Assembly: GCA_029263095.1 (NCBI GenBank)
Contig: JAJCYA010000085.1
Coordinates: 1 to 64,000, forward strand
From: Acidimicrobiia bacterium
Lineage (GTDB): Bacteria; Actinomycetota; Acidimicrobiia; Spongiisociales; UBA11373
Reading direction: 5' to 3'
Length of the DNA stretch: 64,000 bases
In this document: positions 52,300-61,510 of the stretch, in pieces
How the letters are laid out: the number at the start of each line of letters is the position of its first letter
Position numbering within the stretch: the first letter of the stretch is position 1
Made by a program: the position numbers and the translations under genes
The notes under the pieces: model-generated
Told to the model about the DNA's origin: nothing
The model's input: only the letters and a program-made list of their open reading frames with translations
Databases searched by the model: none

Positions 52300-54216
52300 A
52301 TGCAACTGGATGCAAAGATCCCCGAGGGTCCCCTGGCCGAGAAGTGGGATGCCCACCGGTTCTCGATCCCGCTCGTCGCGCCTTCGAACCGTCGCAAGTT
52401 CGAGGTGATCGTCGTCGGGACCGGTCTGGCCGGTGCCGGTGCGGCCGCGACAATGGGTGAGCTCGGGTACCGGGTGAAGACCTTCACCTATCACGACAGC
52501 AACCGCCGTGCCCACAGCATCGCTGCTCAGGGAGGCATCAATGCCTCCAAGAATTACCGCAATGATGGCGACAGCGACTACCGGCTCTTCTACGACACGA
52601 TCAAGGGCGGGGACTACAGGTCGCGTGAGGCGAACACCTATCGTCTCGCCCAGGTCAGTGGCGAGATCATTGATCAAGCGACGGCTCAAGGCGTCCCATT
52701 CGGTAGGGAGTACGGGGGTCTGCTTGGCAACCGCTCGTTCGGTGGTGCTCAAGTGTCGCGTACCTTCTATGCCAGGGGCCAGACGGGTCAGCAGCTTCTG
52801 CTGGGGGCCTATCAGGCATTGGCGCGCCAGATCAAGGCCGGCAGTGTGAAGGCATACAACCGGTGCGAGATGCTTGACATCGTGGTTGACGACGGACGCG
52901 CCGTCGGAGTCGTGGTACGTGACATGCTCACCGGCGAGATCAGCTCGCACAGCGCACATGCTGTGGTGCTTGCTACCGGCGGATACTCGAATGCGTACTT
53001 TCTGTCGACCAACGCCAAAGCGTCGAATGCCACCGCGATCTGGCGGGCCCACCGCAAGGGTGCCCTCTTCGCGAACCCGTGCTTTACGCAGATTCACCCC
53101 ACATGCATTCCGCAGGCGGACGAGTTCCAGTCGAAGTTGACCCTCATGTCCGAGTCGCTGCGCAATGACGGGCGTATTTGGATTCCCTCCGAGATCGGTG
53201 AGACTCGGCCGGCCGGCGATATCCCAGATGATCAGCGCGATTACTACCTGGAGCGGCGCTACCCGGCATTCGGCAATCTCGTTCCACGCGACGTGGCCTC
53301 TCGCGCCGCCAAGAAGGAGGTCGACGCAGACAAGGGCGTAGGTCCGATGCGCAACGGCGTGTACCTCGATTTTGCCGATGCGATCGGCCGCCTGGGACGC
53401 GACACCATCGAGGCGCGGTACGGGAATCTGTTCGAGATGTACGAGCGGATCACCGACGAGGATCCCTATGAGGTCCCGATGCGGATCTACCCGGCTCCTC
53501 ACTACACGATGGGCGGTCTTTGGGTCGACTACGACCTCATGACGACTATCCCCGGCCTCTATTCGATCGGTGAGGCCAACTTCTCGGATCACGGTGCCAA
53601 CCGGTTGGGGGCGAGCGCCCTCATGCAAGGACTCGCCGACGGGTACTTCATACTCCCCAACACGATTGCCGCCTACCTGTCGCAGTACCTCGGTACCGAT
53701 CCGATTTCAACGAGCGAGCTGGCTTTTACGCGGGTGGAAGCGGACGTCGCCGGCCGCACGGAGCGACTGCTGGGTGTCAACGGCTCACGCACGGTCGACT
53801 GGTTCCACCGTGAGCTGGGCAAGATCGTGTGGGAACACTGTGGGATGGCACGGAGCGCCGAAGGTCTGACGAAGGCGCTTGCTGAAATCCCGGCGCTCAA
53901 GGAGGAATTCTTTGCCGACGTGAGGATCGTCGGAGATGGTGACTCCCTGAACCAGACGCTGGAGAAGGCCGGTCGGGTCGCCGACTACTTCGACCTCGCT
54001 GAACTCATGTGCCGCGACGCCTTACACCGTGAGGAATCCAGCGGAGGACACTTCCGTGTCGAACACGTCACCGAAGACGGTGAAGCGAAGCGCAACGACG
54101 AGGACTTCAGGTTCGTCTCGGCATGGGGATTCGAGGGCGACGGTTCAGAACCAAGCCTGACCAAGGAGAATCTCGAGTTCGAGAATGTGGAGCTGAAGAC
54201 CAGGAGCTACAAGTAA
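52300..54216 (+). CDS. sdhA: Succinate dehydrogenase flavoprotein subunit
   Basis: From the ATG at 52300 (GGAGGT upstream) the 638-aa enzyme has the FAD motif [19 protein letters not shown], the FAD-linking histidine in [16 protein letters not shown], and catalytic and substrate residues in [10 protein letters not shown] and [41 protein letters not shown] is the usual SDH core. It oxidises succinate at the membrane and transfers electrons to SdhB, whose gene overlaps its stop by one base. Confidence 0.95.
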   Translation: MQLDAKIPEGPLAEKWDAHRFSIPLVAPSNRRKFEVIVVGTGLAGAGAAATMGELGYRVKTFTYHDSNRRAHSIAAQGGINASKNYRNDGDSDYRLFYDTIKGGDYRSREANTYRLAQVSGEIIDQATAQGVPFGREYGGLLGNRSFGGAQVSRTFYARGQTGQQLLLGAYQALARQIKAGSVKAYNRCEMLDIVVDDGRAVGVVVRDMLTGEISSHSAHAVVLATGGYSNAYFLSTNAKASNATAIWRAHRKGALFANPCFTQIHPTCIPQADEFQSKLTLMSESLRNDGRIWIPSEIGETRPAGDIPDDQRDYYLERRYPAFGNLVPRDVASRAAKKEVDADKGVGPMRNGVYLDFADAIGRLGRDTIEARYGNLFEMYERITDEDPYEVPMRIYPAPHYTMGGLWVDYDLMTTIPGLYSIGEANFSDHGANRLGASALMQGLADGYFILPNTIAAYLSQYLGTDPISTSELAFTRVEADVAGRTERLLGVNGSRTVDWFHRELGKIVWEHCGMARSAEGLTKALAEIPALKEEFFADVRIVGDGDSLNQTLEKAGRVADYFDLAELMCRDALHREESSGGHFRVEHVTEDGEAKRNDEDFRFVSAWGFEGDGSEPSLTKENLEFENVELKTRSYK

Positions 54217-54977
54217 TGGACCTCACACTTCGCGTCTGGCGTCAGCACGGTCCGAATCAGCCGGGAGCGTTTGAAGAGTACGCCGCTCCCGACATCAGAT
54301 CGCATGTCTCGTTCTTGGAGATGCTCGATATCGTCAATGACCGCCTCTCACTCGAGGATCGAGAGCCAATCGCTTTCGAACACGATTGCAGAGAGGGCAT
54401 CTGCGGTATGTGCGGCGTGATGATCAATGGCCAGCCTCACGGTCCCCAGCAGGGAACCGCCACCTGTCAACTCCACATGCGGAAGTTCCGAGACGGAGAT
54501 GTGATCACCATCGAACCGTGGAGAGCGACAGGATTCCCTGTGCTCAGGGATCTCGTGGTGGATCGGAGCGCCCTTGATCGGATCATCGAGGCTGGGGGAT
54601 ACATAACTGTCGACACCGGTAGTGCCCCCGACGCCAACCTTGTGCCGGTTCCACAGGAGGCGGCAGAAGCCTCGATGGACGCTGCTGCATGTATTGGGTG
54701 CGGGGCTTGTGTTGCCGCCTGTCCCAACAGCGCGGCTCAGCTGTTTACGGCCGCCAAGCTGGCCCACCTCAATCTGCTGCCGCAAGGTCAGCCGGAGAGG
54801 TTCATGCGGACCGAGGCCATGGTGGACACGATGGAATCGTTCTTTGGTTCGTGTACCAACCACGCCGAGTGTGAGGAAGCCTGTCCCAAGCAGATCTCGA
54901 TCGACTTCATAGCGCTCCTCAACCGCGATTACATCAAGGCCAAGTGGCGCAACGGGAGGCTTGCCGGACAGCGCTAG
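54216..54977 (+). CDS. sdhB: Succinate dehydrogenase iron-sulfur subunit
   Basis: From the ATG at 54216 the 253-aa subunit has the 2Fe-2S loop [16 protein letters not shown] with the later Cys in TATCQLH, then [15 protein letters not shown] for the 4Fe-4S centre and [15 protein letters not shown] for the 3Fe-4S centre. It passes electrons from SdhA to the membrane subunit. It ends the sdhCAB operon; the region after it contains the GC-rich hairpins described below. Confidence 0.94.
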   Translation: MDLTLRVWRQHGPNQPGAFEEYAAPDIRSHVSFLEMLDIVNDRLSLEDREPIAFEHDCREGICGMCGVMINGQPHGPQQGTATCQLHMRKFRDGDVITIEPWRATGFPVLRDLVVDRSALDRIIEAGGYITVDTGSAPDANLVPVPQEAAEASMDAAACIGCGACVAACPNSAAQLFTAAKLAHLNLLPQGQPERFMRTEAMVDTMESFFGSCTNHAECEEACPKQISIDFIALLNRDYIKAKWRNGRLAGQR

Positions 54978-55138
54978 GTCGTTTCTCTCTGCGCGCAATC
55001 TCCATATCTGGAGCTGGTCCGGAGATTGGCCGCCCTGGGGTTCATCGGGTGGCGTCGCGTTCAATCGAGTCCTCTGCGATGGAGGCGTGCTCGCTGCCTC
55101 ATCCCCGCCCCGTGATGACCTGAATTGGCTACCTCTTG

Positions 55139-55159
55139 TTGCGCGCGCTCCGCGCGCAA
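55139..55159. repeat. GCGCGC hairpin repeat, copy 1
   Basis: TTGCGCGC and GCGCGCAA arms flank a five-base loop GCTCC. The internal 19 bases match 55231-55249 exactly. No T-tract follows, but it is the first stable hairpin after the sdhB stop. Confidence 0.6.
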
Positions 55160-55223
55160 CATCTCGATTCCTCTGACCAACCATTGCGGCTCTGAATCCG
55201 AGGAGGCCTTGTGCAATAAGCAT

Positions 55224-55253
55224 TTGACGTGCGCGCGCTCCGCGCGCAATAAT
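55224..55253 (+). promoter_or_regulatory. Promoter of the WhiB-family gene with hairpin spacer
   Basis: TTGACG (55224-55229), an 18-base spacer and AATAAT (55248-55253) precede the WhiB ATG by 37 bases. The spacer is the GC-alternating repeat, so its secondary structure could influence opening. Confidence 0.55.
55231..55249. repeat. GCGCGC hairpin repeat, copy 2
   Basis: GCGCGCGCTCCGCGCGCAA is identical to 55141-55159, 90 bases upstream. It lies almost wholly within the promoter spacer of the WhiB gene. Confidence 0.65.
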
Positions 55254-55266
55254 GACACCGACGTAA

Positions 55267-55280
55267 TTACACCGGTGTAA
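55267..55280. promoter_or_regulatory. Perfect 14-bp palindrome in front of the WhiB gene
   Basis: TTACACCGGTGTAA is its own reverse complement, ten bases before the ATG at 55291 and downstream of the putative -10. It may be an operator for autoregulation or for another regulator. Confidence 0.55.
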
Positions 55281-55290
55281 GGAACTCACA

Positions 55291-55572
55291 ATGCTTGAGC
55301 ATCTCAAGGAAGTACTGACCACCGGCTACGACCTCGAGTGGCAGGACGGGGCCAACTGCACAGGGGCCAATGCCAACCTCTTTTTCCCCGAGCGTGGCGC
55401 CTCGACGAGGGCAGCCAAGTCGATCTGTCGCGAATGCAGGGTTCGCGAAGACTGCCTGGAGTTTGCGATCTCGACCGGCGAGAAGTTCGGCATCTGGGGC
55501 GGGATGTCGGAGAGGGAGAGGCGCCGGGTGCGTAAGGAACGCCAGATTGCTGCTTCGCGGAGGGCTTCGTAG
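55291..55572 (+). CDS. WhiB-family iron-sulfur transcription factor
   Basis: The 93-aa protein has the four cysteines of WhiB proteins: one in ANCTGANANLFFPE, two in SICRECRVRE and one in DCLEFAIST. The G[IV]WGG turn (GIWGGMSERERRR) and a basic C-terminal helix (RVRKERQIAASRRAS) follow. It binds a 4Fe-4S cluster sensitive to oxygen or nitric oxide and acts with sigma factor region 4. Its presence is strong evidence for Actinomycetota. The upstream palindrome and hairpin promoter suggest tight control. Confidence 0.94.
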   Translation: MLEHLKEVLTTGYDLEWQDGANCTGANANLFFPERGASTRAAKSICRECRVREDCLEFAISTGEKFGIWGGMSERERRRVRKERQIAASRRAS

Positions 55573-55646
55573 CGATCCCGGGGCCGGTCTTTCAGTGCGG
55601 CGCTCTGTTGTACTTACAATGTTCCTGGTCGTCATTGGAGTGATTC

Positions 55647-56555
55647 GTGGAAATCGTGATCGTCGTCGCAGTTGTGGTCGTCACCGTCGTCTTGGTGGTC
55701 GTATTCGGTCGCAGGAATCGGACGGTCATCGAATCGGACTCCGGCAAGATGCCGATAAAGACCGACCGGTCTCGCCCCCCGGTAGTCGACTTCCACATGT
55801 CGGAGGGGGTCGCGCGGGTGCACTTCGACGTCCCCCTTCCGGCCGGATCGATCGATTCGGTCCTCGTTGACCTACTGATACGCGAGGCGATAGAGGTAGT
55901 GCGGGAGAAGAGCCACTCGCTTCCGCTCAATGAGGTCTCACGAGTGATCGCATACGGCCGACGCGTCGAGGGGCAGGTCGAGGTCGGCAGTGTCGAGCTC
56001 GATACCCCGGGAATGCTTCCGCCTCCAATGACGATGGACTTGATTCCGCACTCGTCCCGACCTGAGTTCGATGCGTTTGAGAAGCTTTCGGATCTTCCGA
56101 CGCAACGTCCCGGCCTCGCCGATACGACGTCGGCCGATGGGCTCAAGCCGATGGGGCCGGACGTACGCCTCCCACGGGCGATGGAGGCCGGACTCCGGGC
56201 TCAGGGACTCGACCCTGATGCCACGGATGCGTGCGCCCTCGTTCTCGGAGTGATGCGACTCGCGGGGTATGCGATCAATCAGCGCTCGGCGGACACGCAT
56301 GATGGGCTGCGACATGGACAGCAGGTCTTCCTGCGCACGGTTTGCCACCTCAGTACCGACCATCCCGAACTGGATGAGCGCCAGGTAGATCGTTTCGTGG
56401 TTGACTTCATCTCCTCGGGTGCCGATCGCGGTCTGCTGATCACCGAGAAGTTCAGTCCGTTCGAGATCTACGACCGCGAGCGCCGCGAACCCCGAATGCG
56501 GTTCATCACTCGGGAGCGACTCCAGGCGTTCGTCGACGCTCTCTCTGTCGGGTGA
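55647..56555 (+). CDS. Membrane-anchored protein of unknown function
   Basis: The 302-aa protein starts at GTG 55647. It has one N-terminal hydrophobic segment (3-20) then GRRNRT, an anchored topology. The body contains LLIREAIEVVREKSHSLPLNEVSRVIAYGR, which resembles a conserved actinobacterial domain of unknown role, an extended linker (130-185), and a C-terminal helical domain (RQVDRFVVDFISSGADRGLLITEKFSPFEIY). I do not recognise a catalytic motif. It precedes the ECF sigma operon by 56 bases and may be cotranscribed with it, but no functional tie is visible. Confidence 0.65.
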   Translation: MEIVIVVAVVVVTVVLVVVFGRRNRTVIESDSGKMPIKTDRSRPPVVDFHMSEGVARVHFDVPLPAGSIDSVLVDLLIREAIEVVREKSHSLPLNEVSRVIAYGRRVEGQVEVGSVELDTPGMLPPPMTMDLIPHSSRPEFDAFEKLSDLPTQRPGLADTTSADGLKPMGPDVRLPRAMEAGLRAQGLDPDATDACALVLGVMRLAGYAINQRSADTHDGLRHGQQVFLRTVCHLSTDHPELDERQVDRFVVDFISSGADRGLLITEKFSPFEIYDRERREPRMRFITRERLQAFVDALSVG

Positions 56556-56611
56556 TTGGCCGTCCGTCGGCGGAACTCAGTGCTCTGAGAGGGCGTTAGA
56601 GAGGGTGGTGG

Positions 56612-57112
56612 ATGCCTGACCACGCCGTACCCACATGGGAAGAGGTGGCTCGCGACCATGGGCGTCGGATCTACAACTTCGCGTATCGGCTCACCGGGAA
56701 TCCCGATGACGCCAGCGACCTCATGCAGGAGGTGCTCCTGCGGGTTCGGCGCGGGCTTGGCGGGTACACGCCCGGCTCGCTTGAGGGGTGGCTGTGGCGA
56801 ATCACGCGCAACGCTTTCCTCGACGACGTTCGACGCAAGAAGCGTCGGCCGACTGTTGCGCTTCCCGAGGACGATCGAACCGCATTCGGGTCGGTACCGG
56901 AGCCAGATGAGGTTCTCGCCGAGACCCGGCTGCCCGAACACCTCCAGGCGGCGCTTCTCGCTCTTCCATTCGACTTCCGTGAGGCGGTCGTGATGTGTGA
57001 CGTGTTGGGTCTCACCTATGACGAAATCTCTGAAGCGACTGGAGCTCCAGTCGGTACGGTTCGAAGCCGGATTCACAGGGGCCGCAAGATGTTGCGGGGG
57101 ATGCTGGAATGA
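56612..57112 (+). CDS. ECF-family RNA polymerase sigma factor
   Basis: The 166-aa protein has sigma region 2 (IYNFAYRLTGNPDDASDLMQEVLLRVRRGL and GWLWRITRNAFLDDVRRKKRRP) and region 4 (LPFDFREAVVMCDVLGLTYDEISEATGAPVGTVRSRIHRGRKML). The style is that of SigE-type ECF factors. It overlaps by four bases the anti-sigma gene (ATGA). It would direct transcription of envelope-stress genes, with the HtrA protease gene nearby a candidate target. Confidence 0.92.
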   Translation: MPDHAVPTWEEVARDHGRRIYNFAYRLTGNPDDASDLMQEVLLRVRRGLGGYTPGSLEGWLWRITRNAFLDDVRRKKRRPTVALPEDDRTAFGSVPEPDEVLAETRLPEHLQAALLALPFDFREAVVMCDVLGLTYDEISEATGAPVGTVRSRIHRGRKMLRGMLE

Positions 57113-57486
57113 CCCATCCTTCAGAACTCCTTTCGTCGTTCCTCGACGGTGAACTCGTCCCCGAAGACCACGCCGCGGTAGCAGCGCATCTCGGTCGCTG
57201 TAGTGCTTGCACGGCGGATCTCGACGGTCTCGCCAGGGTGAGGGACTGGATTAGAGGGTTACCGATCGAGGAGCCACCTGTTCCTCTGGTTCCGACACTA
57301 CGACGACCCCCACGTTGGGCCTGGGCCGCCGCCTCGGCTGCTGCTGCAGCACTCGCTGTCGGCCTGGTGGTCTCCCCGGCGCAGCCCCAGGAAGTCGATC
57401 TGAACATGCTCGCCGGTCAGCACACGGCGAGAGTGGGGGTCGTTCCGGGCCTTTCCATGGCCCGTGGACCGGTGGGTGGTCCGTGA
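57109..57486 (+). CDS. Zinc-finger anti-sigma factor
   Basis: The 125-aa protein has an N-terminal zinc anti-sigma motif: SSFLDGELVPEDHAAVAAHLGRCSACTADLDGL, with the His and CxxC. A basic hinge and one membrane helix (WAWAAASAAAAALAVGLVVSP, 69-89) follow, then a short external tail. It should bind the ECF sigma factor at the cytoplasmic face and release it on envelope stress. It is coupled upstream (ATGA) to the sigma gene and downstream (GTGA) to the MucB/RseB-like gene, forming one operon. Confidence 0.88.
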   Translation: MTHPSELLSSFLDGELVPEDHAAVAAHLGRCSACTADLDGLARVRDWIRGLPIEEPPVPLVPTLRRPPRWAWAAASAAAAALAVGLVVSPAQPQEVDLNMLAGQHTARVGVVPGLSMARGPVGGP

Positions 57487-58415
57487 CCCGCCGTTTGGTT
57501 CTCCTTGCATTGATTGGCCTGATGGCGATTCCGGCGGTGGCGCGTGCCGACGACGACCTTGCAGAGGTTCTGCTGTCGGCGACGGATGCCGATTTCCATG
57601 GCTCCGGCGTCGTGATGTGCACCTGGGGGCCCGATTCGGCGGCGGCCACCTACGAGGTCACTCGCTCCCACGGTATGTCGATGGTCAGTGGCCCGAACGG
57701 CGACTTCATACTCCTGGGTTCACTCATGGCTTCCCAATACGGGGCGGACTGGTACGCGCTCGAAGTTGCCGAGTGGTCGGCCTGGAGCCTCTCCGACAGG
57801 TACTCGCTGGGAGATCGCACGGCCACAGTCCGTCTCGGTCGTCCTGCCACCGAGATGATCGTGATGGAGGGAGATCGAGCGCGTGCCCGCCTCGTGCTCG
57901 ATGACGAGAGCACAGTTCCACTGTTGACGGAGGTGTTCGACGGCGACGGACGTGTGTTCCGGTCCGCGGCGATGGTCGATTTCGCTGCCACTCCCGGGCT
58001 CGAACTGGGTATGCCCGAGGAGTTCATGGAGCACGAGATGCTGATGCCCGAGCAACCCTCATCGCGGTTGCCCGACTCCGTCTTCGGATACCTCCGAAAG
58101 GACACGTACGCGATGGCCGGCGATGGGACGCAAGCTTTTTACACCGATGGGTTGTTCTCGTTTTCGGTGTTCGAGACCGGGCGGGGCACCGGGCCGGCCG
58201 AGTTCGGGTCGGCGACCCGATTCGAGGTCGAGGGTGTCTTGTACGGCCGGATAGTCACCGCGAGCAATGTTTGGGTGCATTGGCGTGCACCGGAGCGTTC
58301 ATACGTACTGGTCGGGGATCTTCCTCCGGATCACATCGAGGGCGTGCTCGGCGAGCTGCCGAGACCGGGGGTTCGAGGGGTCATCATGAGGCTGCTGGCA
58401 CGGCTCTTTGGCTAG
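57483..58415 (+). CDS. MucB/RseB-like secreted sigma regulatory protein
   Basis: From the GTG at 57483, overlapping the anti-sigma stop, the 310-aa protein has a signal peptide MTRRLVLLALIGLMAIPAVARA. Its domain layout resembles RseB: an N-terminal lipoprotein-localisation-like fold (GSGVVMCTWGPDSAAATYEVTR, RLGRPATEMIVMEGDRARARLVLDDES), then a smaller C-terminal domain (LFSFSVFETGRG, TASNVWVHW). RseB guards the anti-sigma factor from proteolysis and senses envelope lipids or misfolded proteins. Assignment rests on operon position and fold-like pattern more than on motifs. Confidence 0.7.
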   Translation: MTRRLVLLALIGLMAIPAVARADDDLAEVLLSATDADFHGSGVVMCTWGPDSAAATYEVTRSHGMSMVSGPNGDFILLGSLMASQYGADWYALEVAEWSAWSLSDRYSLGDRTATVRLGRPATEMIVMEGDRARARLVLDDESTVPLLTEVFDGDGRVFRSAAMVDFAATPGLELGMPEEFMEHEMLMPEQPSSRLPDSVFGYLRKDTYAMAGDGTQAFYTDGLFSFSVFETGRGTGPAEFGSATRFEVEGVLYGRIVTASNVWVHWRAPERSYVLVGDLPPDHIEGVLGELPRPGVRGVIMRLLARLFG

Positions 58416-58502
58416 GAACCGGGCGTTGGATACAGACCGTCCACCTGACTTGCACGCGATCGAGTATCCAGCCGAGACGTGATCCAAAACGACCGGCTTC
58501 CG

Positions 58503-59741
58503 CTATTCCTTCCACAACGGCAGCGTGACGGAGAAGAGGGTGCCTTCTCCCGGCTTGCTGGTGACGACTACGTCGCCTCCGTGGTTGCGCGCCACGTGGC
58601 GCGCGATGCTGAGGCCCAGGCCGGCGCCGCTCGTTGCGGTGCCACGATCACGGTCTACCCGGTAGAACCGCTCGAAGATTCGATCGACGTGGCTCTTCGG
58701 TATCCCGATTCCCTCGTCCTGAACGGTGAAGACCACCGTGTTTTCGCCCAACGAGGTCCGGAGCCAGACCCGCGGCGCGGCGCCGTCCCCGGATGGCGTC
58801 GAGAACTTGAGTGCGTTGTCAACGAGGTTGAGCAGCATCGACCGAAGCTGGCGCTCGTCACCTGAGACGCGAGCAGACGGCGGCGCCGGCTCTACGACCA
58901 ACTCGATGCCCCGTTCGGCGGCCATCTGTTCCATGAAATCGGCGACGGATGTCGTCAACACCGATGCCTCGACGGCCTCGTCGCGGGAGGCGAGTGCCTC
59001 GGCCTGACTGAGTTCGAGGATGTTGTCCACTAGAACGCTGAGGCGGCTCGCCTCTGCAGCCAGCCGTGACGCAAGGCGGGTGGCGGTCTCGGCATCGTCG
59101 AGATTGTCTGCGACCGTGTCCGAGAGCGCAGCCAGGGCCGAAAGCGGAGTTCTGAGTTCATGGCTCACGTTGGAAATGAAGTCGCGTCGAATGACATCGA
59201 CACTCCTCTGATCCGTGATGTCGTCGATGTAGGTGACCGCACCAACACTTTCTACGCCGAAGTCGAGAGGCACGGCTGAGACGTCGAGGATGCGCGGAAC
59301 CGGTGTGGGGCGCTCTATCTCGGTCGAGATTGCGATGCGCTTGAGGATCGCCCGCTCGATTACGTCCCCGAGGGATTCCTCGGCTATGGGCTCGCCCTGG
59401 CGCGCTCCGAGATACTGGTCTGCGGCCTGATTGGCAAAGGTAACCACCCCGTGGTCGTCGGTGATGATGATCCCGAGTGATGTCGCTTGCAGCGCTCCAG
59501 CGAGCTGAGATCGTTCCCGTTGCGCCTGCGAACTGGATCGCTCGAGCCGCTGCAGTGCTTCGTCCAGAGCCCCCTTGCGATGCCAGGAACGTTTTGGCGG
59601 GTTCCCGCCGATGCGCTGACGGGCTGCGTCAACGGAGCGACTGAGCGCCCGCGACCTAGTAAGGAAGAAGAAGGCGAGGCCAACCGATACGGCGGCGATC
59701 GTAAAGGCTATGACGGTGATCGTGTCCACGTCACTCGGCAC
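58503..59741 (-). CDS. PAS-containing sensor histidine kinase, SenX3/PhoR-like
   Basis: From a GTG near 59741 (another GTG at 59729) the roughly 412-aa protein has one membrane helix (TVIAFTIAAVSVGLAFFFL), a PAS domain (LQATSLGIIITDDHGVVTFANQAADQYLG), and phosphoacceptor His in FISNVSHELRTPLS. The ATPase N box is LVDNALKF, followed by G1 DEGIGIP and G2 GAGLGLSIARHVARNHGG. It resembles the SenX3 phosphate sensor. No response regulator is adjacent, so its partner is elsewhere. The long N-terminal extension to 59816 is not required. Confidence 0.88.
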   Translation of the reverse strand: MPSDVDTITVIAFTIAAVSVGLAFFFLTRSRALSRSVDAARQRIGGNPPKRSWHRKGALDEALQRLERSSSQAQRERSQLAGALQATSLGIIITDDHGVVTFANQAADQYLGARQGEPIAEESLGDVIERAILKRIAISTEIERPTPVPRILDVSAVPLDFGVESVGAVTYIDDITDQRSVDVIRRDFISNVSHELRTPLSALAALSDTVADNLDDAETATRLASRLAAEASRLSVLVDNILELSQAEALASRDEAVEASVLTTSVADFMEQMAAERGIELVVEPAPPSARVSGDERQLRSMLLNLVDNALKFSTPSGDGAAPRVWLRTSLGENTVVFTVQDEGIGIPKSHVDRIFERFYRVDRDRGTATSGAGLGLSIARHVARNHGGDVVVTSKPGEGTLFSVTLPLWKE

Positions 59742-59874
59742 TATAGGGATGGATTCTGCGTGAACGGTTTTCGCGTTCTGAGGCCTGCTCGGGATCAACC
59801 TCAGGGCGCCGCACAAGGGTGCCTATCGCTTGCCGCGCACGGGCGTCACCTATGAGCGACTTGTCCTGCCTGTT

Positions 59875-60333
59875 CTAGAACGACCCGAGCGCGGCGAGGT
59901 ACTCGTCGTATTCCCTGACGATCTTTCGGCTCTCGGTGGCCACGATGGCGCGCACGACGCCCTGTTCGTCGAGAACGTACGTGCTGCGGTGGGCCGCTCC
60001 CACTTTCGGGTCAAAGGCGCCATAGGCATCGGTGACGGCGCCGTGCGGCCAGAAGTCGCTGAGCACCGGAAACTCGAAGCCGTTCTGATCGGACCAGACC
60101 TTGTTGGAGAACATCGTGTCAGTGGTGACTGCGACCACGTTGGCCTCCATCTCGTTGAGTTCAGCCATGCGATCGCGGATCGTGCACAGCTCGCCCTCGC
60201 AGTTGCCCGTGAACGGGAACGGGATGAAGACGATGAGACTCTTCCTTCCGGCGAGGTCTGCCAGGGAAACTGTCTCTCCGTCTACGTTGCGGAGTTCGAA
60301 ATCGGGGGCAGGCTGTCCAATCGTGGCGGGCAT
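59875..60333 (-). CDS. Peroxiredoxin (AhpC/TSA family)
   Basis: The 152-aa enzyme has the active-site stretch FIPFPFTGNCEGELC, where the first cysteine follows the P-x-x-x-T-x-x-C pattern, and the second lies five residues later. It also has VVAVTTDTMFSNKVWSDQNGFEFPVLSDFWPHGAVTDAYG and AHRSTYVLDEQGVVRAI. It reduces peroxides with thiols, in the manner of mycobacterial AhpE. It stands near the kinase with about 60 bases between. Confidence 0.92.
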   Translation of the reverse strand: MPATIGQPAPDFELRNVDGETVSLADLAGRKSLIVFIPFPFTGNCEGELCTIRDRMAELNEMEANVVAVTTDTMFSNKVWSDQNGFEFPVLSDFWPHGAVTDAYGAFDPKVGAAHRSTYVLDEQGVVRAIVATESRKIVREYDEYLAALGSF

Positions 60334-60433
60334 TGGTCGATCCTCTAGTGGGGGTGAGTCAGCGTAGATCGGCGTTTCCGGCTACCCATCACCAATCGGT
60401 CGGGTTGGGATCCGGCTGCAGACTGGAGACCGA

Positions 60434-61510
60434 CTAGAGCAACACTCTCGCTGCCCACCCGACCACGTCTTCGAGTTCGCCGAGTGTCGGCAGCATCTCG
60501 GGGCTTTCCCACATTCGCCCCAGCGTCTCGTCTCCCCAGCGCCGGTCCACCTCCTCGCAGAATTCGGCGCCGAGTCGGTATTGCTGATGCTTGAGATCTA
60601 GTCCGAGGACCTGTTGCAGGATCTGCTCGCCCTGCGATGGCTCGGCGCGGCGCTGGTCGATGGCTTGCCGCATTCGAGGCGCCTCCGGGATGAGGCCGGG
60701 GGCGGCTCTGTCCATGAGGTAGTCGCCGTACCCCTCCATTACCGCCATGAAGGCCTGAATGTCCTCCAGTGTCCCCTGTTGTGCCTCGCCGGCGAGTAGC
60801 CCGGAGAAGCCGGACGGGTCTTCAAGCATGCGTTGGAGCGACTCAGGATCCTGGAAGCCTTCCAGTCTGCGCGAGATCTCGTCTGGATCCACCTCGAGGC
60901 CCTCGACGAATGCATGCATGAGCATCAGGAAGTGCTCTCTAACCCAAGGAACGTCGAACTCTGCTTGATGTGTGACCTCGTGCAGGGCCACCCAGAGCCG
61001 GGCCTGGCGAGGGTCGACATCGCTGTCCGCAGCAAACGCCTCGATGTTGGGAACAACGAACGAAATCGAAGACTCCTCCCCGGATGGGATTCCCACGTCG
61101 AACTGGCCGAGGACGTCGTGGCTCATGAATCCGACCACCGCACCCATTTGCATCCCTATCAGGGCCGGACCGAGCGGTTGTTGAGCAGAACCGACGGGTC
61201 CGCCAGCGGTCATCTTCTCGGCGAGAGGCTCGGCGAGATAGGAGAACGCCGCGACGTTGTCACCGGCCCAGGTGCGACGATCCACCGGCCGTACGTCTGC
61301 GGTGCGCTTGGAAGGATCCAGTGGGGATGTGGCACCGATTCGCATTCCGGCTGTGGTTGCCAGCTCGCGGTACTCCTCGGCGAGCCATGGCTCGACCGGC
61401 TCGGGCTCCCCCGCGACGCTCTCCGCGATCTCTCGAGCGAGTCTCCAGTTGACGGGACCGTTGGAGCGAAAGAGGTCTGCTAGGCGATCGAAGAGATTGT
61501 CGCTGTTCAT
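60434..61510 (-). CDS. Zinc-dependent metalloprotease, DUF2342 / F420-biosynthesis-associated family
   Basis: The 358-aa protein (ATG 61510; a GTG one codon earlier is possible) has a family-type N-terminus, PVNWRLAREIAESVAGEPEP. The zinc motif HEVTH lies in LWVALHEVTHQAEFDVPW and has the downstream glutamate region LMLMHAFVEGLEVDPDEI. FMAVMEGYGDYLMDRAAPGLIPEAPRMRQAID is the signature of this actinobacterial zincin-like family, often linked to F420 genes. Its physiological substrate is not known. Its start overlaps the HtrA stop, so the two are cotranscribed. Confidence 0.85.
   Translation of the reverse strand: MNSDNLFDRLADLFRSNGPVNWRLAREIAESVAGEPEPVEPWLAEEYRELATTAGMRIGATSPLDPSKRTADVRPVDRRTWAGDNVAAFSYLAEPLAEKMTAGGPVGSAQQPLGPALIGMQMGAVVGFMSHDVLGQFDVGIPSGEESSISFVVPNIEAFAADSDVDPRQARLWVALHEVTHQAEFDVPWVREHFLMLMHAFVEGLEVDPDEISRRLEGFQDPESLQRMLEDPSGFSGLLAGEAQQGTLEDIQAFMAVMEGYGDYLMDRAAPGLIPEAPRMRQAIDQRRAEPSQGEQILQQVLGLDLKHQQYRLGAEFCEEVDRRWGDETLGRMWESPEMLPTLGELEDVVGWAARVLL

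Larger units (their letters stand above)
54978..55290. other. Intergenic region with GC-rich hairpin repeats and the whiB promoter
   Basis: The 313 bases between sdhB and the WhiB gene hold two copies of a 19-base GC-alternating sequence, a putative promoter and a 14-bp palindrome. No coding frame is convincing. The first repeat copy may double as the sdh operon terminator. Confidence 0.6.
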
